Source: Ephemerocybe angulata
Lineage: Eukaryota > Basidiomycota > Agaricomycetes > Agaricales > Psathyrellaceae
NCBI GenBank assembly: GCA_013368325.1
Contig: JAACJK010000112.1
Coordinates: 744,001 to 808,000, forward strand
Length of the DNA: 64,000 nt
Reading direction: 5' to 3'
How positions within the stretch are numbered: position 1 is the first letter of the stretch; every line of letters begins with the position of its first letter. The notes below the pieces were generated by a model. The model did no database searches. It was not told the origin of the DNA and saw only the letters and a list, made by a program, of their open reading frames with translations. This document shows, piece by piece, positions 45,228 through 54,898 of this stretch. The position numbers and the translations under genes are program-made.

Positions 45228-46124
45228 ATGTCTAGCCACCGGGCCGTTGCTGCTGGGTCATCAGCTCGCGTGAAGAAAACCGCGGGATACAGACGCGCCA
45301 CTGGCGCGGCGTTGGCATCCATGTCCCAAAGCACAACCACGGAACGCAAGCCCAAAATCACCTTCAAAAAGGACGGTGTCTCTAAGGAGTTTGCTCCCAT
45401 CTCCCTGGAGAGCATGGGCAACATACTATACCACTTCTGCGCAGCCATCTTCACCAACGGCGAGGAGCGCGTCTGGTACGAGAGCGACTTCTTGCACTGG
45501 GTCGTGCAGGACCATCCAGGCCTGCCTAGAGAGGTGTGGCAGATGTCTGTGTTCGCAGGGCTTCTCCTCCTGCAGCGCTACCGCGTTATCAATACCCTCC
45601 GAGGAGAGTTGAACTCGGCGTCGCACACTCTGCTTTGCGCATTCCCAATAGATGCGGTTGTCTATTCAGCTGCTATGATGGGACTGCAGTACTGTGTAAC
45701 CGATCTGGTATACAGGTCTGTCGACGTAGATTGGACGGTTGGTCGTCGGCGAGGCACCCATGAGAGGTGCAAGGTAGCGATCCTGAAGGGGCTTGAGTGG
45801 AATATGCTCGTCACGGGGATGGACTTGGAGAAGTTCAGGAACGACGTTATCGGGGCGGAGTGCGATTCCCGTCTTCACAATATTATCGTCAATCGGCCTT
45901 TGGGATATTATGGGGGCCCATCCAAAAAGACGCTCGTGCTTGATGACCGTATGGGGTTGATCAGTAAAGAGCTGGAAGAAGCCATCGATATCGTCTATGA
46001 AAAGGTCGAGGACGTCGAAGCAGACAAGGTGTATGGGGACGGAGCTGTAGCGCGAGACCAAGCCCCACAGGGGATCATGGAGCGCTTCTTGACTCTTATC
46101 CTCTGGGCAGTTGGGTACAGTTGA
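45228..46124 (+). CDS. Cyclin-like protein, copy C3
   Basis: 298 residues from the ATG at 45228, which aligns with the other copies; an in-frame ATG at 45102 would add 42 residues. Cyclin-box-like core: SLESMGNILYHF, VFAGLLLLQRYRVIN, FPIDAVVYSAAMMGLQYCVTD, CKVAILKGLEWNML. The C-terminal part (FRNDVIGAE, GYYGGPSKKTLV, PQGIMERF) is family-specific. About 60-65 percent identical by eye to C1 and C4, so older than the C1/C4 duplication. Convergent with A6, spacer 422 bases. It may bind a cyclin-dependent kinase, but no MRAIL-type docking motif is evident. Confidence 0.75.
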   Translation: MSSHRAVAAGSSARVKKTAGYRRATGAALASMSQSTTTERKPKITFKKDGVSKEFAPISLESMGNILYHFCAAIFTNGEERVWYESDFLHWVVQDHPGLPREVWQMSVFAGLLLLQRYRVINTLRGELNSASHTLLCAFPIDAVVYSAAMMGLQYCVTDLVYRSVDVDWTVGRRRGTHERCKVAILKGLEWNMLVTGMDLEKFRNDVIGAECDSRLHNIIVNRPLGYYGGPSKKTLVLDDRMGLISKELEEAIDIVYEKVEDVEADKVYGDGAVARDQAPQGIMERFLTLILWAVGYS

Positions 46125-46546
46125 TTGCTGCTACCGAACATAGATACGTTTCTGGTTCTGCGCTACCACTTGTACTATCAGTCGTGATTCTCATGTTATG
46201 CTGTATACCTTTTGCATCCATTGTTACTGTCAGAGACGGCTCAGCGCCAGGACTATTATATAGCAGGGATCAAAAGTTGTGAATTGATAGAGCAGATGCC
46301 GTAGACATGAAATCAACATATAATCGTAGGCGTAGAGTCCAATGATACGGTCTCTACTGTGTGCTACATGTATCTCGAACATCGAAAGCTATGAGAGTGA
46401 ATCAGGGAGAATGTTCGAGGGATATCTAGGAGAGGGTATCGTAGATAATGAGAAAGTCGGGTCGCGGGATGAACTTGGAATATAAGGTAGAATGAGGCAT
46501 CGATGAGGGCCATATGTTTAGATAGAGCCAGAGAATCGACCAACAG
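46125..46546. other. Tail-to-tail spacer C3/A6
   Basis: Inverted match to 28910-29394 between A2 and its truncated cyclin partner. No gene. Confidence 0.55.
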
Positions 46547-47742
46547 TCATTCATCAATTAAGCGTCGGGGCCTCTTCGCGTGGTCCCGACAGGCACCTTT
46601 CTCAACCACAACAAGACAATCGCCCTTCTTGCAGAGCACCACCCCACCACGATGCTGCCTCGCATAATGCTTGCAGAGATTCTTCTTGTGGTTCAGAAGA
46701 GAGAGTCCGCAGGCCTTGTACGGGCACCGAATCATGCCCTGCTCATCAGGCACCAGCTTCTGCGCATGATCGTTCCAAAGGTGATCGAAGAACTCCATCG
46801 TCAGGGCACTGAACTCGCGAGTACACACTTCGCCATCTTTCCCTTGCGGCAAACGCTCCGTGGCACGACAAACGAAACCCTTGTCGCTTGTGTCGCCCAG
46901 GTCGACTCGCGGTGTGTGCGGTCTTTCGACTTGAGAAACTACGACTTCATCTTGCCTTTTGCGTTTGCTTGGAGCCAGGTGCCCCTCCGCGGAGAAGGTC
47001 GAGAAGATAGGTGTAGGCGCAGATGTGGAGATGGTGCTAGTGCCCGGCGCGACGCTCCATTCAACGAACATATCACTGGGCACATGGCTAAGCCTGTTTC
47101 AACGCCCATTAGTGCCTTTCTAAGAGTGCAAGTGATGGCTCAGGCTACTCAACTTGTTGGCGAACGCGTAGTCCTTGTAGTCCTTGGCCTTCTCCTTTGC
47201 CTTCTTTGTGCCACTGGGCTTCTTGGGGCGGGCTTTGGGGCGGGCTTTGGATAGGCCGGTCTCGGAGGAAGGGGAGGTTCTTCGGCTGGCTTCACAGTGC
47301 CAGCGATCGTCAGAAGTGGGGGTGGAACATCGGAGGGTGCCAGCGTCTTCCAGAAGTAGCGTGCCGTGTATTGAGGTACAGGGGCCCCAGCCAATGGAGG
47401 GGCGTGGGCGTGATGAAACGAAGGCCCTGCGTTGAATGTCATGCGACAGGGCCCTTTCTCTGGAGTGGATTCTTTGGATGACCCTCCAGTGCCGTTTGAT
47501 GACTCAGCAACCTGGTTGTCATCCGGCTCAGGGTGATTGTGTGGCCCAGCACGAGTCGGCGTCGAGGTCTGGCGGTCGGTCTTCGTATACCGAAGGCGTT
47601 TCGCTCTGAGATTGTTTAGCATCTCTTCTGCCCCTTCCTCAAGCTCTTGGTCGATGAGGGCGTTGATCTTTGCGGACAGCATGCGATGTTTCGGGGGGAT
47701 ATGGGAAGATGCACGAGGGCTGTCGCCGGATGTCGACGACAT
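46547..47742 (-). CDS. Family A zinc-finger protein, copy A6 (frame conflict)
   Basis: Likely start at 47742 (MSSTSGDSPRAS). The last exon runs 47093-46547 and holds SKRKRQDEV and the three Cys/His units: C..GEVC with FFDHLWNDH, CPYKACG with HYARQH, and CKKGDC..ACRDH. An intron with donor GTTGAG near 47150 and acceptor ACAG at 47094 joins KDYKDYAFANK to LSHVPSDMF in frame. However, the frame read at KDYKDY differs by one base from the frame of the N-terminal ~170 codons (..LLTIAGTVKPAEE). Either an unrecognised intron or a one-base indel lies near 47230-47300. Short compared with A3-A5. Paired with C3. Confidence 0.55.
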
Positions 47743-47814
47743 CGTTGCTGATACTATGATTCGAGCAGTGCTGGAGAAGATGGTCCTGAAGAAGGCGGAG
47801 GGCGGAAAGGGCAC

Positions 47815-48559
47815 CTGAGGTGAAGGGATGGTCGTGGTATGGGAAGAAGAGGCTCAAGACGCGTCAAACGCGCCCGTTATGGCAACCAAGCCGGTCACGT
47901 TAACAAACAAACAAACAGACCTACATAGAAGCACGCGCCCGTTATGGTAACGCCTGAATCACGTTACGCTTTGTTTCTCTTTGTTCTAAGGACGACGACG
48001 ACGACCGCAATCCCAAAGCAGGTAGACGTTGACCAGTGAGCCACACAATAAAAGAAAGGCTTTGACGAGCTTTGACGGCTGTCGGGTTTTGCAATGTACC
48101 GGAATATCGAGATTTCACCCCTCAACGCACCGAAAATGTAATCGACCAGGCAGATTTGTAGTGAATCGACACCTCCGACTCGGAGTCTACTCGTATGGTT
48201 GAAGGGCTCTTCGTTCGGTAAATGCGTACCCCGGCTCACATCGGCACAGCCAACCGCCGTCCAGTGGAAACCAGGGCTCATTCTTTGACAAAGCAGCGGT
48301 ATAAATATCATGAAATCTGCGATATATATGCAGAGATTCCAAAGGTACAAACAGGCCAAAAGTGGGCTTTGAGGCGCCAAGGTATGGGGATGCGCTTCAA
48401 ACTTGCTGCACCATGCACAAACCCGGAGCTGATGGAGTCGTCGTCTGTACACAATCTATGAGTCCCTGATGTATGTGGAACTAGATAGAATATATTTGCG
48501 ATAAGTTGTGCTTCGTGCACACCTTCATGTTAACCGACTGACAGATGAACCAAATTAGG
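47815..48559. other. 5' flank of A6
   Basis: Bases about 48225-48300 on the minus strand keep the distal half of the shared A/B promoter (the CACTGGACGGCGGTTGGCTG-type part). The proximal half is replaced. Otherwise nothing seen; a 162-codon minus-strand frame crosses this and is judged spurious. Confidence 0.4.
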
Positions 48560-50060
48560 CGTCAGTTGAACGTATTTGCATTGACTGAAACTTCGGATAG
48601 ATACGGGGCACGACGTTGAAGTATCCTGCTGAGAGATAGGATGAACGACGTCGTGCGTTGGCTGTGGAATCGGCTCCGCGTGCACGTCCCGACGAAAGGT
48701 AACTCGATATACCATCCGGATCGTAGTCGCCCCGGCGCCCACCTACGCCCCCATTGTCTAGGTGCAGGTGACGGTCACGGAATCTCCGGTATCCGTAGGT
48801 AGGAAATGCAGTGAGGTCTGGTTATGCTCTCGCCCGAGCTGCGAATCGCAATTCACTTGAAGTATAGCCGCGACGGCGACGTCGTGTAGGCTGTGAACTG
48901 GGCTTCGGTGTGCTGACGTCCGAACGAAGATGACCCCCATTTCACCACTTGAATCAGAGTAGCCCCACGTCCACCTACGCTCCCATCGTCTAGGGTTAGG
49001 TGGCGTTTATAGAGAAATGCAGCGAACATCTGGAGATGAGGTCTCTCGTCAGAACTGGGATGCGACACATCCCACACTGCGAATCCCATTTATCGAGGTG
49101 CAGTTCGGTGACTTGAAACGAGGTCCGAGAACCGAGCATCACAAGCCGCTCTGAGAGATCAACCTTGGGGGAGGTCCAGCTGGGGTTTCCTGAACGGAAT
49201 GGCGCGGGAGCGACAAGCAGGCAGGTATAGACCGCCACGGCTGGGCGACGTTCGGCCAGATACGTGAAACGGTGGGAGGGGTGGCATCCGGGTCGTACTC
49301 TGCCTTGTGCATGCAGCGCCATTGGCCAGCCGAGCCTCCCCCACACATCGAGGGATGGAAATGGCGGGAATGGTTGTGTAGGGCGGTGAGGATTAGGGGT
49401 GACCTAGAACGGTGCCTGATTCGGATTGAGTTGGGGAACGGGCGGCCAAGCTGATGATGGAGCGAGAGGATAGTGCCATGTCTACAGCCACGACCACAAC
49501 CATATTGATGATCAGCGACAGCTCCGACAGCGACATGGACTCCCTCGACGATGACGGCTAGGGCATCGGAACGGGTCGAGCAGCGAAGGAGGCTGAGGCC
49601 AAGATGCAAGGCACCGCCCGGGGATAGAGTGCTGCTAGCAGTTCATGGACGCTCCATTACTTTTGAGGTGAACGTGCAAGAGCAGTCGCTCTGCAGGGTA
49701 GGTGACCGGGAGTATGGCCATCCCAGAGATACAGTTCAGCAGCCAGGCCCTGCGGCTCTCTATGCTGTGCGCATATCATAGAGATCGATGTCTATAGCCG
49801 ACTGACGTGTAAAACGAGGGACAGGGGAAGGGAGAATTGGATAGAGGCATACCTAGAACGATGTTTCGCCACTGACCATTCACATAATACACCTGTACCT
49901 ACCCTTCTCTATTGCGAAGCCACCCATTCCGGCGTCGATATTGCGTCGATATTGGCCAGGCTAGGGTCTTGAACGTTGGGGTCCGGGGACTCCTTGAGAA
50001 TCATCCCGGCTGCTTCTATCCCAAAAAATGTTATAGACTTCAGTCAGCCTACGTTGGAGA
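48560..50060. repeat. Dispersed repeat block R, copy R4 (inverted)
   Basis: Reverse-oriented copy of R1. Hairpin cores on the minus strand at about 48743-48775 and 48977-49010. The 4930-5110 segment of R1 reappears inverted at about 49010-49200. No conserved coding frame. Confidence 0.65.
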
Positions 50061-50500
50061 CGCTGCAGGTGGTGCCGACATGGTGAAAGCGACGTTGGGG
50101 AGGAGGAGAAGTTGAGGACAAGACAGCAGGAGGGCCCAAGTTCGTTTATTGTTTGCCCTTGCTGACAAAGCCAACTTGAGGGCCGGTCCCGCCCACGGTG
50201 GGTCGAACCCACGCTCTCTCTCACCCCTCACCATCTTCGCCTTCCTCACCAGCGACCGCACTGTACCATTTTCGATGGCCCCCTTCTGGGCTGAATCCCT
50301 GTATGACCATATTGGGGTACGTCTTCCGCTCATCCAGCGTTCAGCGTTCGTTGCTGTGTCCCATTCATATCGTGGCTGAACGATCCTGCACTGTACTAAT
50401 ACTAGTGCACTTCTATCAGTGTCTCGCCGACTACCAAGTCCATTCTCGTAAGTTTCCGACCTTCGAGGTCTGGACAGCACGGGTAGCTTACGTCAGCGGC
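50061..50500 (+). pseudogene. SDH4 pseudogene 3
   Basis: Exon-3 end (GACCATATTGGGGTACG, about 50305), an intron-3-like stretch ending ACTAG, then exon-4 remnant QCLADYQVHSRKFP. This is joined by a deletion directly to exon-5 remnant EVWTAR. The third membrane segment is lost. Mirrors SDH4 pseudogene 1. Confidence 0.7.
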
Positions 50501-50589
50501 GGGCGTACACGGGAGCTGCTATCTATGCGACGGTCTCCCTCGACGAGCAAGGCTAATACTGGGACTCCCTTCGTTTTCTGAAATACACT

Positions 50590-50800
50590 AATCATGAATT
50601 CATACCCCTAGGCCCTGGAGATGCGTGGTCTTTGGCTCTTTGAATGACCTCGTCCAAGAACACGCCCAGGCCAGGAAGAACTTTCCTCTGGGCGATAGCA
50701 CAGGCAGCTCTCATTCCTAAAAAGTATGCGCCGCGACTTGCTGCTGATTCACCATTGAATCGCACATTTCGTCTCTAGTTCCAACTCAACGCTACAGACA
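50590..50800 (-). pseudogene. Broken copy of unidentified SDH4 neighbour
   Basis: Minus strand reads ACAIAQRKVLPGLGVFLDEV..QRAKDHASPGP then stop. This is the clearest C-terminus among the copies and matches GLGVFLDDVIQRAK at 3480-3525. The upstream coding part is not readable. Confidence 0.4.
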
Positions 50801-51551
50801 GCTCAGTGTTCGCCAGTTCAACTTTCAGGCTGTGGATGGGATAACCGCTGGAGTTGCGAATACGTCTCTCCAAACCTCAGCGTTTTGACATGGCGACGAA
50901 TAGGATAACGTCGAGGGCTTGTCGATAACGAGACGAGGAGTGTAATTTGGACTCCAAATACTCACATTTTTCTGCCAGGTCTCACATGGACGATCGTCTG
51001 AATCACTGACTAAGAGCCTGAGGATTTTAACCGGGCGTTGCACCTGGGTTGAATAGATCAATGGTTCGTCGATCGTGCTTTTATATCTTTTCGGGTATCT
51101 CTAAGCATATCAGGATTTTTAGAACGTCGAGCCAAAGTATATGATCATACTATCATAGAGACCTTTCGAGCCAAATAGAGCGACCAAATAGAGCGAGCGA
51201 ACTATTCACACATATATAATGTGGTAACGGCTGACTATCATGGCAATGCGTGTGTGAGAGGACACGGAACGTTGATTCGCTGAGTTCAACCGCCCAATTA
51301 GGAAGATATGTCATCACGTGCGGGCACAAGCCCACCTTGAGTCGGGGGGACGTAACGAATATATGAAGCACACCTATCTACCAGGCACCGATTCCTTAAA
51401 CGACTATATAGTCCTATGAACAGTTGACTGACCTCTGTCCCCTCGACGCTCGTTTTCGGTGACCCCCGTCGGCCCTATGGGAATGTGATGGCATCAATTG
51501 CCGGCTGTTGGCCACACAAGTTCGTTTTCTTCTCTTCTTCTGCATTCAGCC
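50801..51551. promoter_or_regulatory. 5' flank of cyclin-like gene C4
   Basis: Inverted match to 2719-3330. A TATATAG box lies at about 51405, roughly 145 bases before the ATG. No gene. Confidence 0.45.
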
Positions 51552-52445
51552 ATGCCTGACGCCCGAGCTTTGCGTCCTGGATTGTCCGTCCGCGCGATCA
51601 AAACTACGAACTACAGCCCTCGATGCCGCAAGACATCCGCGCAACCCAAACCAAACAACTCTACCACTGGCGCGGCGTCGGCATCCACGTCCCAGACCAC
51701 AGCCACGGAGCGCAAGCCAAAGGTCAGCTTAAAGGAGGGCGACTCCTCGAATAAAGAGTTCGCTCCCATCTCTCATAGCGATATGGGCAAAATCCTGTAC
51801 CACTTCTCTGCGGCAATCTTCACCGACGGCCCGGCGCGCGTTCTGCGCGAGAAAGCCTTCTTCCAATCGGTCGTCCTGGAATGCCCCAGCCAAACCAGGG
51901 ATGTGTGGCAGGTGTCCATCTTTGCAGGGCTCCTACTTCTCCAGCGCTACCGCGCCATCAACACCCTCCGAGGAAAGTTGAACTCGGCCTCGCATACTCT
52001 TCTTTCCGCATTCCCCCTTGATGCGGTCATCTTCTCAGTCGCCATGATGGGGCTGCAGTACTGCGTAGCCGATAAAGGATACCAGGCCGTCGGAATAGAC
52101 AAAAGGATGGATCACCGCCGAGGCACCCACGAGTCCTGCAAGTTGGCGATGCTGCGGGGACTCGAGTGGAATATGCACATTGGTGGGAAGGACTTGGAGA
52201 AGTTCAGGAGGGATGTTATTGGGGCTGGGCTCGACGCCAGTATCCACAGAATTATTGTCAAACGGACTTTGGGCTTTTATGGTGGCCCATCCCGAGAGAC
52301 ACTCGTGCTTGACGGCCGTATGTGGTCGATCGTTCACGACCTGGATGAAGCCAACGTCCATGGCGACGGCGCTGAAGCGCGCGACCAAGCCCAACAAGGA
52401 ATCAAAAACCGCCTCTCAACCCTTCTTCGCCTGGCAGTAGGATAA
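51552..52445 (+). CDS. Cyclin-like protein, copy C4
   Basis: 297 residues from the ATG at 51552 (an upstream in-frame ATG at 51498 is possible). Same design as C1, to which it is closest: basic/Ser-rich start, TERKPKVSLKEGD, then the cyclin-box order SDMGKILYHF, IFAGLLLLQRYRAIN, FPLDAVIFSVAMMGLQYCVAD, CKLAMLRGLEWNMHI, and the C-terminal FYGGPSRETLVLDGRMW. The frame is intact. Convergent with A4 in an inverted copy of the A1-C1 arrangement; the spacer has been enlarged by the element at 53526-54834. Confidence 0.75.
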   Translation: MPDARALRPGLSVRAIKTTNYSPRCRKTSAQPKPNNSTTGAASASTSQTTATERKPKVSLKEGDSSNKEFAPISHSDMGKILYHFSAAIFTDGPARVLREKAFFQSVVLECPSQTRDVWQVSIFAGLLLLQRYRAINTLRGKLNSASHTLLSAFPLDAVIFSVAMMGLQYCVADKGYQAVGIDKRMDHRRGTHESCKLAMLRGLEWNMHIGGKDLEKFRRDVIGAGLDASIHRIIVKRTLGFYGGPSRETLVLDGRMWSIVHDLDEANVHGDGAEARDQAQQGIKNRLSTLLRLAVG

Positions 52446-53525
52446 TATTTAATTGGTTTCACCGAGCCTCGATGCGTTTTGCTTTGCTATCATCTCACTC
52501 TCTTGTAATATTAGTCGGACTATCCAGCGTAAACGTTCCATGTAACTCGGATAAATGTGGCTTCAATGTATCGCTCTTCGATGGATACTATTTTATGAGC
52601 AAGGGAAGGTGCGCAGAGCCACCCAGTGCGACTGTGCGGGATCCAAAAAACAAGGAAGAAAAACAAGTATATATTGATCTGTTTACAGAGGGGACAGCGG
52701 TAGCTCTCGTATCGCCGAAACCCGGGAGCCTCAGGACGGAGAACCTTCAAACAGTTGCAGAACTCACATAGCACCCTCATGACTGGCCTCAGACGTATGT
52801 GGCCAAGGTTTATTGCTCTTTTAAAGGACGTACTCCCTCTGCGTGTGAGTTGACAAGCGACGCGCTGCGGTGCAGACTTCCCTCTCTATACGCGTTCCGG
52901 TATGGATCTCTTCACGCGGGCCACAGGTAATAGCCTGTGTAGTGCACATAAAGGCAAGGACTGTTGAGCATAGTTGTGTTGGCATGCATGGTTGCGCAAC
53001 TCACGTGGCGTCAGTCACTGGCAGGTACGGGAAGGTTTGCATCACCCGGTATATCAACCATAAGACGAATGTATGTAACGCCGTTCCCACGTCTTACATA
53101 CGCATTACATATATCACGCCCATCGTCCACTCCTCTTCTCTTTAGCTTACCATCGTACCACTTGTCACCGTCCTCTTGTCTACGCCAATAGACGTCGTTC
53201 ATTTCATTTTGGCTTCCTCTCAGTGAACGCTCGCTATAGCCGATAGCAGCGTTACAATGTAATTCTACACAATCGGGAAAGAGGTCGATGCAGAGTTTGT
53301 TATTCTGTGCCACGGATATGTGGAACAAGCTCTGTGGTATGATACATATAAGGAGCGTCCATAATGCATAAAGCATAAAAGAGAAAAGTAGAGCGAGGAT
53401 TGGAAAGCGAAAATGAAGAGGAGGCAAAACGAGACAATGTTTTTGGGTTTTCTGGATAGCCAAGTCCGAATCACAGCGAGGATGATAGATAGGTGAGAAA
53501 TGTGGAATAAAAGATGGGATGAAAT
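52446..53525. other. Spacer C4/A4, left part
   Basis: Inverted counterpart of about 970-1800. Bases 53200-53525 are the original 3' flank of A4, now cut off from it by the element that follows. No gene. Confidence 0.5.
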
Positions 53526-53700
53526 CTGTAACCCGACAGGTTTCGATTAATCGATGGCTTGAAAATCAACGTTTTGATGGTTAATCCGACATGGATTAAT
53601 CAGAGTGGATTAAACAAGTTTAGCAGGCAGCGGCGTGCCTGCGCTCGAGAGCTGCGATTAATCGACAATCGCTTTTCTGGAGCCTAGATCTTTCCTGGGC
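53526..53700 (+). repeat. Left terminal inverted repeat
   Basis: Pairs with about 54650-54834 with small differences, including around TCTTTCCTGGGCG / CGCCCAGGAAAGA. Confidence 0.7.
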
Positions 53701-54649
53701 GTTTAATCCATGGCGTGAGCGTTCAAGGACTTGTAATCAGCATTGATTAAAATGTTATACTACTTGTATGGAAATAATGATACATACTACTTTAGCGTCA
53801 AGAGTTTGAACTTTACTTTCAAAGTGTCACTACGTAAATCCCACCCGAGAAAGACCGTGTTACGGTACCTCTGAGGCACGCGGTCGAGCCGAGCCGTCCG
53901 GGGCAGATGCGCGGAGGCACAGGCCGCATATAAGGAATGATCCCACAAGTCCCTCGACCACCGAGCCCGATAACGGGGGAAGAGGAACTTGTGGGATAGT
54001 GAACTTGGCAAAAGCAGGGCTGCTTATATACTCCTGGCATGTTTACGCCGTCAAACAGTCGCGTCGCGAGCTTGGTACGATCACGAGGGCGTGTTTTGTT
54101 GAAAACACCAAATAACTCCAATGATAGCCATACAAGTCCAACATTCTGGGAGTATATAACTTCCAGGACATCTTGTATGCCCGCAATATCCCACTCATTC
54201 TTCCCCACCACCCCTCCGAAGGGTGGTGAGGGGGACTTGGAGGGATTTACCAGGCCTCACGGACGACGGTAGGCGGCGTGGAGGTGCTTTGATGCGCCAA
54301 CACATGAGGTCGGGAGTCCGATTAATCGAGTGTCCCCGATTAATCAGAGCTCTTGACGCCCTCACCATTCAGCACCGAAGGTATGTTTAGTTGCTCCATC
54401 ATTATGTTTTTACTTAGTTTAATTGTTTCCTAAGGTTTTTTAAGGTGATCCGGACCTTGTTGTCCAACTACGGACTCTGTAAGTTGACGGGCTAGCCCTT
54501 TTCGTATAGCAGTTTAATCATCTCATGGCCGCCAGATAATTCGTTGAAACATAGTATTACTGGATTAACTGTATTACCACGATTAATCACATCAAATTGG
54601 GTGGTTTTTTCACCATTTCACGGGTTCTAAATGCTCCTCGATTAAACGC

Positions 54650-54834
54650 CCAGGAAAGACCTAGGCTCCGGAAAAGCGATTAAACAAACGGAGAATCGAT
54701 TAATCGCAGCTCTCGAGCGCAGGCACGCCGCTGCCTGCTAAACTTGTTTAATCCACTCTGATTAATCCATGTCGGATTAACCATCAAAACGTTGATTTTC
54801 AAGCCATCGATTAATCGAAACCTGTCGGTCTTTT
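54650..54834 (-). repeat. Right terminal inverted repeat
   Basis: Inverted counterpart of 53526-53700. Confidence 0.7.
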
Positions 54835-54898
54835 GATGAAATAACGATGGGGACTCCGAGCTGATATAAGGTCCACTAGTCAACCATCAATCGAGCAA

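Larger units (their letters stand above)
53526..54834. mobile_element. hAT-like non-autonomous DNA transposon, 1309 bases
   Basis: Flanked by the 8-base direct repeat GATGAAAT (53518-53525, 54835-54842), which is single in the paralogous flank near 1025. Inverted repeats of about 170 bases begin just inside both ends (CCGACAGGTTTCGATTAATC.. at about 53533, inverted at about 54827); the outermost ~7 bases do not pair. The palindrome CGATTAATCG and variants recur through the subterminal regions, as expected of transposase-binding sites. An 8-base target duplication fits the hAT superfamily. There is no transposase; a 130-codon minus-strand frame at 53819-54211 has no recognised domain. Confidence 0.8.

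Noticed and set aside
47964..48452. 162-codon minus-strand frame upstream of A6
   Set aside because: It runs through a relic of the shared promoter, which is non-coding in the other copies.
50180..50230. tRNA-like GGGTCGAACCCACGC
   Set aside because: Only a T-arm-like hairpin; no acceptor, D-arm or anticodon arm can be folded around it.
53819..54211. 130-codon minus-strand frame inside the hAT-like element
   Set aside because: No transposase or other domain recognisable and far too short for a hAT transposase.
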